DNA of 64,000 nt from contig NZ_CP107954.1 of assembly GCF_036067295.1 (NCBI RefSeq), positions 3,658,001 to 3,722,000 on the forward strand, given 5' to 3'. The DNA comes from Kribbella sp. NBC_00382 (lineage in GTDB: Bacteria > Actinomycetota > Actinomycetes > Propionibacteriales > Kribbellaceae). The position numbers and the translations under genes are program-made. Below, in pieces: positions 42,483 through 50,388 of this stretch (within the stretch, counting starts at the first letter, position 1; every line of letters begins with the position of its first letter). The notes beneath the pieces were generated by a model that ran no database searches, was not told where the DNA came from, and saw only the letters and a list, made by a program, of their open reading frames with translations.

Positions 42483-43455
42483 GCCCGACCTCAGCCGGGA
42501 ACCACTGCGATCGATCCTTCGGATCAGCGACCCGGATCCCCTTCGCGATCGCGAGCACCATGGCGGACTGGTCGACCCCTGTCGAGCTCGATGCAGTCAC
42601 CACGAGATCGAAGGGCCCGTACGGGATCAGCAACTGTCCGTCGGCGCGCACCCGGCCGGCGTGGCCGTTGACCTGGACCGGCCGCTCGCCGGTGAAGACA
42701 TGTCTCTGCGGCGGCCAGTTGAGCGAGACCAGGATCGACTCCGTCGGGCCCTTGGTGATCCCGAAGGAGATGAAGTCGGCAGTGGCCTCGATCGACTGGA
42801 CCCGGGCACCGGACGGCAGATACCCGAAGTCGATCGGCGCCCGGAGCTGTTGCCGCCCGAAGTCGAGGCTGTCGGCGAAGCTCTGGACCCGCTGTTCGGC
42901 CGTGTCGAGATCAACGAGATCCGGCGAACAGTTGGCCAGCGCCCAACGGCCGGCCTGGTGGCTCCACGCGATCATGAGGTGCGTCTTCGGGTCGGGGGTG
43001 GACGTGGGCTTGGGTGTGGTCCCGGGCGCGACCAGGACCGGCATCCGGGGTTGTGTCTCGGGGACCTGGATCAGGTCGGCCGGATGGCCGTCGACCGTCG
43101 TCTTCTTCCGGAGTTTGCCGAGCTTGGCCAGGTTGTAGCTGCCGGCCTGGTCGGTCACCGAGCAGGCCGAATCGTCCGACCCGGAGTACGCCCGAGTGGT
43201 GTCGGTCGGGTAGACGCTCATCTGCTGCTGAGTCCAATTGAGTGGTGCGGTTGTCTTCGTCGCCGGTGGCGGTGCGGTGTTGCGGTGTAGTGCAGCCGGT
43301 ACGAGGACCGCGGCGGCGGCTGTTGCCGCGACGGTGGCGAGGACGACGTAGCGGCGGACTCGGCGTACCGGCGTACGGGCTGGTTCTGGCTCTAGCTGGG
43401 CGGCTTGGTCGGCGAAGAATTCTAGGGCTTCGCGGAGGGAATCCTCAGTACGCAT
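42469..43455 (-). CDS. Membrane-anchored protein paired with a SigE-family sigma factor (possible anti-sigma)
   Basis: 328-aa protein with a cytoplasmic N-terminus (about 1-33), a TM helix (about 35-55; RRYVVLATVAATAAAAVLVP) and a secreted-side domain with several WTQQQM, WALANC-type segments and conserved cysteines. It overlaps the upstream sigma-factor gene by 11 bases, the arrangement of anti-sigma partners of SigE-family sigma factors, but there is no zinc-finger anti-sigma motif, so its role as anti-sigma is inferred. The stop overlaps the APH-like gene. Confidence 0.68.
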   Translation of the reverse strand: MRTEDSLREALEFFADQAAQLEPEPARTPVRRVRRYVVLATVAATAAAAVLVPAALHRNTAPPPATKTTAPLNWTQQQMSVYPTDTTRAYSGSDDSACSVTDQAGSYNLAKLGKLRKKTTVDGHPADLIQVPETQPRMPVLVAPGTTPKPTSTPDPKTHLMIAWSHQAGRWALANCSPDLVDLDTAEQRVQSFADSLDFGRQQLRAPIDFGYLPSGARVQSIEATADFISFGITKGPTESILVSLNWPPQRHVFTGERPVQVNGHAGRVRADGQLLIPYGPFDLVVTASSSTGVDQSAMVLAIAKGIRVADPKDRSQWFPAEVGLSPK

Positions 43456-43933
43456 GGTCGGCCACCTCCGCGGTGAGCTGGATCTTGAGAGTGGCCAGCG
43501 CGCGGGATGAGTAGCCGCGCACGGTGCCTTCGGTACAGCCGAGGGTTTCGGCGATCTGGGCGTCGCTCTGGCCCACCAGGTAACGCAGTACGACGACTGC
43601 GCGCTGCCGTTTGGGCAGGGCGCACAGTTCGGTCAGCAGCTCCATCCGTTCGGCGATCAGCCCGGCCGGATCGGGGACCGAGCCGACCACCTCGATCAGA
43701 CCGCTCGGCTCGATCCGGGCCCATTTGCGGCGCCAGGAGAGGAACTCGTTGACGACCATCTTGCGGATGTAGCTGTCCGGGTGGTCCAGGGCGCTGATCG
43801 AGTCCCACTTGCGGTGAACCCGGACCAGCACCTCCTGGACGACGTCCTCGGCCAGGTGCCGCCCGCCGCAGAGCACGGTCGCGAAAGCGAGCAGCCGCCC
43901 GCGTCCGTCCCGCACCCATTGATCGAAGGTCAT
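43445..43933 (-). CDS. SigE-family ECF RNA polymerase sigma factor
   Basis: 162-aa sigma factor: region 2 (FATVLCGGRHLAEDVVQEVLVRVHRKW) and region 4 (LPKRQRAVVVLRYLVGQSDAQIAETLGCTEGTVRGYSSRAL) as in the actinobacterial SigE-type ECF family. ATG 43933 (MTFDQWVRDGRG) fits the usual start; an ATG 19 codons upstream (43990) is open without a Shine-Dalgarno. It is divergent from a secreted-protein gene and likely directs an envelope-related response through its membrane partner. Confidence 0.85.
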   Translation of the reverse strand: MTFDQWVRDGRGRLLAFATVLCGGRHLAEDVVQEVLVRVHRKWDSISALDHPDSYIRKMVVNEFLSWRRKWARIEPSGLIEVVGSVPDPAGLIAERMELLTELCALPKRQRAVVVLRYLVGQSDAQIAETLGCTEGTVRGYSSRALATLKIQLTAEVADHAY

Positions 43934-44023
43934 ACCTCTGAAACGCCTCCCGGACCGGATTCGTTGTGCGGCATCATTGCCGGTTGTCATCTAAGCGTTT
44001 GTTTGCGGGGGTGAGGGTGGCCT

Positions 44024-44902
44024 ATGTTCTGCTGGATGAGTTTCACGCTGCGTGGTGCTGTGCTGGTGGCTTGTGGGCTGCTGATGGTGGTTGGGTCGTC
44101 CAGTTCGGCCTCTACCGGCTCGACGGTTCCGCCGGTTAGTGCTGCCGACAAGGTCTTGTTGCGGGGGGCCGAGGAGCGGCTGATTCACGACTGCATGGCT
44201 GGTGCTGGTTTCGCGTACTTCGAGAAGCCGGCGGTCTCGGGAGCTGGGCAGCCTGACTTCCCGTACGTCGTGGACGATGTCGCGTGGGCACGGGCCAACG
44301 GTTATGGAGCCGCTCCGGTGGCGCCGCCGGCGGATCCGACTGGGCAGTACTTCGCTCGGCTGTCGAAGGAAAAGCAGGATGCCTGGCGTACGGCGCTGGT
44401 CGGCTCGGGCAAGCAGCTCTCGGTGGAGTTGGAGCCGGGTAGGCGGCTGTCCGCGAGTGACAAGGGGTGTATCGCCTCTGCGCGGCGGACGCTCTATGGC
44501 GATCTGCCGCGTTGGTACAAGGCTCGGCGGCTGACCGACAATCTTGGGTTCCTGGTGCAGGACAGGGTTCGTCGGGATGGGCGGTACCTCGCGGCGATGG
44601 CTGAGTGGGCGGGGTGCGTCAAGGGGCTCGGGTACGACGCCGACGACCCGGGCGAGTTGCGCGAAGTGGTTGCCGAGCGCAATGAAGGGGCGGCGGCTTC
44701 CGCAGTACGGGCGGCTGAGGTCGAGGCGACCGTGGCTGAGGCGACGTGTGCTCAGTCGACCTCGCTGGCGCGGACTTTGCGGGAGGTCGAGCCCGGGCAT
44801 CGGGCCGCGGTGATCGCTGAGCGGCGGAGTGAGCTGGCGGGGCTGAACGGCCTCGAGCAGGCCGCGGTGCCGCGGGCGAAGGTTGTCCTCGGCAACCACT
44901 GA
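44024..44902 (+). CDS. Secreted protein, uncharacterised (292 aa)
   Basis: 292-aa protein with a signal peptide (MFCWMSFTLRGAVLVACGLL..., cleavage near residue 30) and four or five cysteines (HDCMAGAG, KGCIASA, AGCVKGLG, ATCAQS) that may form disulfides. The mature part is alpha-helical (ADKVLLRGAEERLIHDC). GAGG lies seven bases before ATG 44024. No family recognised. Divergent from the SigE-type sigma gene, a placement that suggests regulation by it. A peptidase-inhibitor gene follows. Confidence 0.65.
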   Translation: MFCWMSFTLRGAVLVACGLLMVVGSSSSASTGSTVPPVSAADKVLLRGAEERLIHDCMAGAGFAYFEKPAVSGAGQPDFPYVVDDVAWARANGYGAAPVAPPADPTGQYFARLSKEKQDAWRTALVGSGKQLSVELEPGRRLSASDKGCIASARRTLYGDLPRWYKARRLTDNLGFLVQDRVRRDGRYLAAMAEWAGCVKGLGYDADDPGELREVVAERNEGAAASAVRAAEVEATVAEATCAQSTSLARTLREVEPGHRAAVIAERRSELAGLNGLEQAAVPRAKVVLGNH

Positions 44903-44953
44903 ATGGATTTGTCTCCTCGATTGATTTGTCCCCTCGAAAGAATGGAATGGAAG

Positions 44954-45334
44954 ATGCGTTCGCTCACCTGGAAGACCGCGGCGTTCGCTGCCGCGACGCT
45001 GGTTGCCACCGCGGCACCCGTAGTACCGGCGTCGGCCGCGCTCGGAGACTGCCCGTCGGGCTACTTCTGCGCCTGGGCCGACGACAACGCGCAGGGTCAT
45101 CGCGCGCAGTGGGCCGGTGACGACAGCAACTGGGGCGATGACGGCATGCACGACAACGACGAGACCGTCTACAACAACGGCACGCCGGGCGGGTACGACC
45201 ACGTCTGGCTGTACTACGACGTCAACTACGGGCGGTACAACATGTGCGTCGAGCCCGGCGAGTGGTACGACGCTCAGCTTGACGACAACGACCACGACTC
45301 GCACCAATGGCAGACCGGCTGCAAGTTCGGCTGA
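44954..45334 (+). CDS. Peptidase inhibitor family I36 protein, secreted
   Basis: 126-aa protein with a signal peptide (to about residue 29, AASA) and a beta-gamma-crystallin-like fold with paired motifs CPSGYFCAWADDNAQGH and YNMCVEPGEWYD, matching the I36 (streptomyces metalloproteinase inhibitor type) family. The Asp/Asn-rich sequence could bind calcium. The alternative ATG at 44942 gives 4 extra residues; 44954 gives a better signal peptide. Possibly controls an extracellular metalloprotease. Confidence 0.85.
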   Translation: MRSLTWKTAAFAAATLVATAAPVVPASAALGDCPSGYFCAWADDNAQGHRAQWAGDDSNWGDDGMHDNDETVYNNGTPGGYDHVWLYYDVNYGRYNMCVEPGEWYDAQLDDNDHDSHQWQTGCKFG

Positions 45335-45371
45335 GTAGGCGAGCGGCGCATCCTTTGAGTAGCTTGGGTGC

Positions 45372-45917
45372 GTGGCTGATGCCTTCGCGGTCGAGATTGT
45401 CGGGCTGGTTGTGTCTGCGGTGCATGCGTATGTGGGGCGGCCGCAGGATGGCGCGCAGGTGGATCCGGAGCCGGTGTCGCGGGGTTCGATCGAGGTGCGG
45501 GCCGGGCTGGGGATCGTGGGGGATCGGTACTTCAACCAGTCGGCACATCGTCGGGCGGCGGTGACAGTGTTTGACGCTGGGGCGCTGGATGAGTTGGCGG
45601 CTGAGCTGGGATTGGATCAGGTGCCGGATCCGGCGTTGACCAGGCGGAATATCCTTATTCGTGGGTATCCGATCGACCAGTTGGCGGTACGGCGTACCGG
45701 GTCTGGGGAGCGGGTGCCGGGGCGGGCGTTCAGTTTGGACAGCGGGCTGGGAGCGGTGGAGTTTCAGGCGCATCGGCCGGCCAATCCGTGTGCGTGGATG
45801 GATCAGATGGTCGCGCCGGGCGCGTTCAAGGGGTTGCGCGGGCATGGCGGGGTGCGGTGTGAGCCGTTGGGATCGGGGACGCTGCGGTTGGGGCCGGCGA
45901 CGCTGTCCGTCGACTAG
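45372..45917 (+). CDS. MOSC-domain protein
   Basis: 181-aa protein with the MOSC fold of molybdenum-cofactor sulfurase C-terminal domains: VRAGLGIVGDRYFN, RRNILIRGYPID and the conserved Cys in RPANPCAWMD, which can carry sulfur. Such stand-alone proteins reduce N-hydroxylated compounds in some bacteria; here the function is unknown. GTG 45372 is chosen; Shine-Dalgarno is weak. The next gene encodes a DJ-1/PfpI protein 51 bases downstream. Confidence 0.85.
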   Translation: MADAFAVEIVGLVVSAVHAYVGRPQDGAQVDPEPVSRGSIEVRAGLGIVGDRYFNQSAHRRAAVTVFDAGALDELAAELGLDQVPDPALTRRNILIRGYPIDQLAVRRTGSGERVPGRAFSLDSGLGAVEFQAHRPANPCAWMDQMVAPGAFKGLRGHGGVRCEPLGSGTLRLGPATLSVD

Positions 45918-45968
45918 CTCTTGACCGTCGGGAGTGCCCGGCGGAGGCTGGCTGCGGAGGTGGTGGCG

Positions 45969-46529
45969 ATGGCCAAGGTCCTGATGATCACCGGAGACGC
46001 GGCGGAGACGCTGGAGGTTTTCTACCCGTACCAACGGTTGCAGGAGGAGGGGTACGAGGTCCATCTGGCGGCGCCGGCCGCGAAGAAGTTGCAGTTCGTG
46101 GTGCACGACTTCGTGGACGGGTTCGACACCTATACCGAGAAGCTGGGGCATACCTGGCAGGCCGATGTGGCGTTCGCGGACGTGAATCCATCGGACTATG
46201 TTGCGTTGGTGATTCCCGGTGGGCGGGCGCCGGAGTACATCCGCAACGACGAGGACTGCCTGCGGATCGTGCAGCACTTCTACGGTGAGGGGAAGCCGGT
46301 TGCACAGTTGTGTCATGGGCCGCTCGTCGCTGCGGCGGCCGGAGTGCTGAAGGGACGTAAGACGTCGGCGTATCCCGCGTGCGCGCCGGACGTACGGGCG
46401 GGTGGTGGTGAGTGGGTCGATGGTGACTCGGTCGTCGACGGCAATGTGGTGAGCGGGCGGGCTTGGCCGGATCATCCGGCGTGGATGCGCGCGTTCATGG
46501 CGCTGCTGAAGGAGAAGGCGCCGGCTTAG
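45969..46529 (+). CDS. DJ-1/PfpI-family protein
   Basis: 186-aa single-domain protein with the PfpI fold: KVLMITGDAAETLEVFYPYQ, VIPGGRAPEYIRN and the nucleophile Cys in QLCHGPLVAAAAG. Such proteins act as proteases, glyoxalases or redox sensors; a general glyoxalase-like role is possible. GGAGG lies eight bases before ATG 45969. The gene is followed by the sortase after 41 bases. Confidence 0.9.
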   Translation: MAKVLMITGDAAETLEVFYPYQRLQEEGYEVHLAAPAAKKLQFVVHDFVDGFDTYTEKLGHTWQADVAFADVNPSDYVALVIPGGRAPEYIRNDEDCLRIVQHFYGEGKPVAQLCHGPLVAAAAGVLKGRKTSAYPACAPDVRAGGGEWVDGDSVVDGNVVSGRAWPDHPAWMRAFMALLKEKAPA

Positions 46530-46562
46530 GTTTTCGGCCGGCTTTCGGTAGTACGGGTTACG

Positions 46563-46580
46563 GTCCGACGATGGTCGGAC
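46563..46580 (+). promoter_or_regulatory. Small hairpin around the sortase start codon
   Basis: GTCCGAC (46563-46569) and GTCGGAC (46574-46580) pair perfectly with GATG in the loop, the start ATG 46571 lying inside. It could hinder initiation when folded. Seven base pairs, all but one GC or with G at the base; could be coincidence. Confidence 0.4.
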
Positions 46581-47278
46581 GATGGGCGGTTGCGGTGTTG
46601 CTCGCGGCCGCCCTGGTTGGCTGCGCCGACACAGCACCCGGTACTACGGAATCGCAGCCCAACCCGACATCCCCGCCGGGGAGCTCCAGCCCGACGACGT
46701 CGCCTTCAGCCAAGCCGTCGACGCCGGCGACCTCTTCGACACCCGCGACCCCTTCAGTGAAGCCGGCCACGATCGTGACGCTCGCGATCCCGTCGATCGG
46801 CGTACAGGCAAGGCGGGTGATCAGCTACCCCGGCACCGCCGACGACAAGCCCGGAACCGTCATCCAGGACCGCGGCCTCTTCGCATCCCCTCGCGGCCCC
46901 GCAGGCGGCGTCGGCCCCGGCGAAATCGGCAACTTCATCATCACCGGCCACCGAACCGCCCACGGCAAACCTCTGGCCCGCCTACCGGACCTCAAAACCG
47001 GCGCCCACATCCTCGTCACCGCCAACGGCACCGTCTACGACTACGTGGTCACCCGAACGATGACGATCTCCTTCCGCAAACCCGCCGAAAAGGCCCAGCA
47101 GAACGCCCCGGTCCCAGGCCGTCCCGGCGTCACCCCCACCCACCCCATGCTCACCCTCTCAACCTGCGCCACCCCCGAAGACCACGCCGCAGGCAACTAC
47201 TGGCACGACCCCCTCAACAACCCAGAACACCGAATCAACAAAATCGCCACCCTCATCACCACCCACCCAACCACCTGA
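46571..47278 (+). CDS. Class E sortase with lipobox-like N-terminus
   Basis: 235-aa sortase. Catalytic set: His127 in TGHRTAHG, Cys199 in LTLSTCATP and Arg221 in EHRINKI, as in class E/D sortases. Unlike usual sortases with an uncleaved anchor, its N-terminus ends in LVGC (Cys18) followed by a Ser/Pro/Thr-rich linker, so it may be a lipoprotein. Sortase substrates (LAxTG type) were not seen in the window. Convergent with the gene at 47408, with a strong inverted repeat between them. Confidence 0.88.
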   Translation: MVGRWAVAVLLAAALVGCADTAPGTTESQPNPTSPPGSSSPTTSPSAKPSTPATSSTPATPSVKPATIVTLAIPSIGVQARRVISYPGTADDKPGTVIQDRGLFASPRGPAGGVGPGEIGNFIITGHRTAHGKPLARLPDLKTGAHILVTANGTVYDYVVTRTMTISFRKPAEKAQQNAPVPGRPGVTPTHPMLTLSTCATPEDHAAGNYWHDPLNNPEHRINKIATLITTHPTT

Positions 47279-47316
47279 CGAGCCCCACGAACCCGAGGGG
47301 GCAGGCCATCAGTGGT

Positions 47317-47368
47317 GGGCTTGAACACCAAGTGGTTACCTCGGACATGGTGTGGGGTGTTCAAGCCC
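47317..47368. terminator. Perfect 13-bp inverted repeat between convergent genes
   Basis: GGGCTTGAACACC (47317-47329) and GGTGTTCAAGCCC (47356-47368), 26 bases apart, with a third partial copy GGTGTTCAAG at 47376-47385. It lies between the sortase and the convergent gene and so could be a bidirectional terminator; the three half-sites would also suit a protein operator. Confidence 0.5.
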
Positions 47369-47407
47369 GCCGGATGGTGTTCAAGGTGACCGGATTGGGC
47401 TGGCTGG

Positions 47408-47830
47408 TTAGCTGCGGCCGAATTTCCACCATTTGGGTTTGTTGTCTTTGATTTCTTCGGGGGTCAGCGGCGGTGGTACCGGCGGGCGGGACTCCTCGGT
47501 GAGGAAGTCGCCGGATTCCGTGTCGTACGCCGTGACGCCGAGTTTGGCGGCGATGTTCATCACCAGCGGGATCGAGCGGGGACCGTCGTTGAGGTAGAAG
47601 GTGATGTCGCGGACCTCGACGCTCTTGCCGATCGACATCTCGACGTCGTAGTCGTCGCTCTTCAGCACCAGCCACGAGCGGTTGGTCGCGTCGACGCCGG
47701 GCGCCAGTTCGCGGACCTGGTCGAGTACCGACTCCGCAGTACCGACCGGCGGTGGTGCGTAGCCGTCCGGAATGTCGTCGAGACGGCGGACGCCGCCCGG
47801 TCCTCGCATCGCGTAGATAGCCCAACTCAT
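47408..47830 (-). CDS. Uncharacterised 140-aa protein
   Basis: 140-aa cytoplasmic protein (SWAIYAMRGPGGVRRLDDIP, DDYDVEMSIGKSVEVRDITF, and a Pro-rich tail PPVPPPLTPEEIKDNKPKWW). No TM or signal, no recognised family; the alpha/beta pattern recalls small actinobacterial proteins of the immunity/SUKH type, but this is a guess. ATG 47830. Near the methyltransferase gene, whose stop lies 46 bases upstream of this start on the same strand. Confidence 0.6.
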   Translation of the reverse strand: MSWAIYAMRGPGGVRRLDDIPDGYAPPPVGTAESVLDQVRELAPGVDATNRSWLVLKSDDYDVEMSIGKSVEVRDITFYLNDGPRSIPLVMNIAAKLGVTAYDTESGDFLTEESRPPVPPPLTPEEIKDNKPKWWKFGRS

Positions 47831-47876
47831 GCCAACAGCATTGCTCAGTACCGGTCGAACACGAAACCCGGGGCCG

Positions 47877-48608
47877 TCAGCGGGGTTTGCGCGCGGTGAC
47901 GAGGGCGAAGCCGAGGTACTCGCCCTGGTCGGCGTGGAGCATCTCCAGGTGGCCATTCGGTATGCCGGTGTGCTCGGTCAGGGCTTCGGCCCAGGCGAGC
48001 CAGTCGCGCCAGCCTGACTCCTGCATCCGCGCCGACACGTCCTCGACCAGCTCGGTGATCTCCCACTGGAAGCGCCACCAGTCGGCGGTGTGCCAGGCGA
48101 GCGCCTCCCAGCCGACGACCTTCTTGATGTGGGCGGGGATGTGGCCGAGGTTGCGGACCTCCTGCGTCATCCCGGGGGTGGCGATGGCAAGTTGGCCGCC
48201 CGGTTTGAGGAAGGTGGTGAGGTACGCGAGGTAGTTGTCGGCGGTACCGAAGTACTCGTAGGCATCGATGCAGACGATCGCGTCGAAGAACTCGCGCGCG
48301 AACGGGAGCGTGTGGGCTTCGGCCTTGAGCGCGGTGACCTCGACGCCCTGAGCGGTGAAGTTGGCGGCGGCGTCGGTCGGGTCGATCCAGAGATCGGCGG
48401 CCCAGACCTGTACTCCGTACTCCTTCGCGAGGAAGACCGAGGTCGCGCCCTTGCCGGAGCCTAGGTCGAGGACCTTCATCCCCGGTTCGAACTGGAGGTT
48501 GAGGCCTTCGAGCAGCCAGAGCGGATTGGGACCCATGTCGCAGTCGAGCAGCCAGGCGGCGTCGTACTTCGAGGAGCGCGGGTACTCGGCGCGGTTCAGG
48601 TCGACCAT
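47877..48608 (-). CDS. Class I SAM-dependent methyltransferase
   Basis: 243-aa methyltransferase with motif I KVLDLGSGKGATSVFLA and the post-motif acid AADLW, then motif III near FFDAIVCIDAYEYF and LKPGGQLAIATPGM. Substrate unknown; the fold looks like small-molecule methyltransferases. ATG 48608. The divergent neighbour is a GNAT gene. Confidence 0.88.
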   Translation of the reverse strand: MVDLNRAEYPRSSKYDAAWLLDCDMGPNPLWLLEGLNLQFEPGMKVLDLGSGKGATSVFLAKEYGVQVWAADLWIDPTDAAANFTAQGVEVTALKAEAHTLPFAREFFDAIVCIDAYEYFGTADNYLAYLTTFLKPGGQLAIATPGMTQEVRNLGHIPAHIKKVVGWEALAWHTADWWRFQWEITELVEDVSARMQESGWRDWLAWAEALTEHTGIPNGHLEMLHADQGEYLGFALVTARKPR

Positions 48609-48704
48609 GCGGCCCAGCCAACCGATTCGGCGGTGTCGCCGCAACAGGATTGCGAATTGTCGGTGGCGGCAGGCAGAGTGCTGGAACGCGGAGGAGGTGG
48701 CTGG

Positions 48705-49214
48705 ATGCAGGTGTGGGCGATCGATCAGGACGGGCTGCGGCAGGTCGAGCAGTGGCTGGCGGCGGATCCGGTCGGTGGCGCGATCTTCGGCGGGTTCTAC
48801 GGCCATGCCGTCGACCGCTGGACGCCGTTGCTCCAGGCACCGAGCCGGCACGGCTGGATCACCTTCGACGAGACCGGCCCGATCGGTTTCATCGACCTCG
48901 AGGTCCTCGACGACGAAGCCGAGATCACGTACTACGTGAGCCCAGCGCACCGTGGTCGGGGGCTCGGGCACGCAACTGTCGATCAGGTGGTGCAGTTGGC
49001 GACGGCGGTGGGCGCCCGTCAGGTCCACGCCTCTGTGGACCCGGACAACGCCGCCAGCATCGCCACCCTCCGCGCTGCCGCATTCACGGACGAAGGCACC
49101 AACGAGTTCAACGAAGCCGAATTCACCTTGGACCTCCCCGATCCGGCAGACCCGCCGGGGGCGGTGGGGACTGCTGGCTCGGCGGGGACGTCCGGGGGCG
49201 GGGTCGATGACTGA
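48705..49214 (+). CDS. GNAT-family N-acetyltransferase
   Basis: 169-aa protein with GNAT motif A AHRGRGLGHATVDQVVQL and a following VHASVDPDNAASIATL. The 3' region ends in a Gly/Ala-rich tail (GAVGTAGSAGTSGG), which is not part of the domain. ATG 48705 with GAGGAGG upstream. Its end overlaps the NUDIX gene by 8 bases, so they are coupled. Confidence 0.88.
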   Translation: MQVWAIDQDGLRQVEQWLAADPVGGAIFGGFYGHAVDRWTPLLQAPSRHGWITFDETGPIGFIDLEVLDDEAEITYYVSPAHRGRGLGHATVDQVVQLATAVGARQVHASVDPDNAASIATLRAAAFTDEGTNEFNEAEFTLDLPDPADPPGAVGTAGSAGTSGGGVDD

Positions 49215-49707
49215 CTACGCCGGGGTGCTTGCGTTTCGGGATGGGCGGGTGGTGCTTGTTCGGGAGCGGTACGAGGAGTGGGAGGACGAGCAATGGTCCT
49301 TGCCGAGTGGTGCTGTTGAGGCTGGTGAATCGCCGGAGGAGGCGGCCGTCCGGGAGCTGCTCGAGGAGACGGGGTTGCGCGTCCGGGTCGACCAGTTGCG
49401 TCTGGTCTCCGAGGTGGTGGTGGAGAGCAGAGGCGGGGCGTCCCGTAGTACGGCGTACAACTACCGGGCTGAGGTGCCGGACGGCGACTTCGCCATCGAC
49501 GACCCGGACGCCTCGGTGCAGGAAGCTCGCTGGTTCCTGCCCGTTGAGGCGATCCCGCTGGTCAGCGCCGTCCCCTATCCACCGCTCAGCCGTCCGGTCG
49601 CAGCCCATCTCGAAGGCGCCGCCCCCACACGCTGGATCTTCACCTACGACGACCCGGCCGTCGCCTTCCTCGAGCGCGTCTACGAGGTCAGCAGCTCGGC
49701 GCTCTAG
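49207..49707 (+). CDS. NUDIX hydrolase
   Basis: 166-aa enzyme with the NUDIX box GAVEAGESPEEAAVRELL followed by EETGL, so it should hydrolyse a nucleoside diphosphate-linked compound with Mg2+. Overlaps the GNAT gene by 8 bases; its stop shares the palindrome CTAG with the convergent DHFR-type gene. Substrate unknown. Confidence 0.92.
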   Translation: MTDYAGVLAFRDGRVVLVRERYEEWEDEQWSLPSGAVEAGESPEEAAVRELLEETGLRVRVDQLRLVSEVVVESRGGASRSTAYNYRAEVPDGDFAIDDPDASVQEARWFLPVEAIPLVSAVPYPPLSRPVAAHLEGAAPTRWIFTYDDPAVAFLERVYEVSSSAL

Positions 49708-50279
49708 TGCAGGGTGGGGTGGTAGGTGAGTTCTTGGAGGTTGCCGTCCAGGGTGCGGCTTTCGAGGAGGGTGAGGTCGAAGTCGGGGACGCCGTCGAAG
49801 ATGCGGGTTGCGCCGGTCTTGCCGGTGATGACCGGGATGACGGTGACCTGGATGCGGTCCACCAGGCCGGCGGCGAGTAGGGCGCGGTTCAGGGCGACGC
49901 TGCCGTGGGAGCGCAGGGGTACGTCGGATTCCTGCTTGAGGCGGGTGATGATCTCGACGGCGTCGCCGGTGGCGATGGTCGCGTCCGGCCAGTCGACCGG
50001 GCCTTCGAGGGTGTTCGACACGACGGTCGCCGGCAGGTTCCTCAGCTGGGTGATCCAGGAGCCGGACTCCTCGAACGCTGCGGGGAACGCCGCCGCCATC
50101 TCCATGTTGTCGCGGAAGGTCGTGGCTCCGAACACCAGCCGCTGCTGCTCGGAGTACTGCGCGAAGCGGTGCTCGAGAAACTCGGGCCCTTGCTTGCCCC
50201 AGTAACCGCCCCAGTCACCGTTGTGGTTCCCGTAACCGTCGAGAGTGGAGAAGACGTCGAAGGTGTAGATCGCGCTCAT
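49704..50279 (-). CDS. Dihydrofolate reductase-family protein (RibD C-terminal type)
   Basis: 191-aa protein of the RibD_C/DHFR-like family, common in actinobacteria as a flexible NADPH-dependent reductase. YTFDVFSTLDGYG, RLVFGATTF and HGSVALNRALLAAGLVD match the fold. Not the folate-pathway enzyme, which would have the DHFR substrate residues. Stop shared with NUDIX by CTAG. Confidence 0.88.
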   Translation of the reverse strand: MSAIYTFDVFSTLDGYGNHNGDWGGYWGKQGPEFLEHRFAQYSEQQRLVFGATTFRDNMEMAAAFPAAFEESGSWITQLRNLPATVVSNTLEGPVDWPDATIATGDAVEIITRLKQESDVPLRSHGSVALNRALLAAGLVDRIQVTVIPVITGKTGATRIFDGVPDFDLTLLESRTLDGNLQELTYHPTLH

Positions 50280-50388
50280 GTTGCTCTCCTCGAGCTCAGG
50301 TGGCCGACCCCATCCGGGCGGCCTCTCGCAGCTTCTACGATCACCCGGTCACCGATCCGACATCGGGCGCAGAGGTTTTTTTCGAGGT

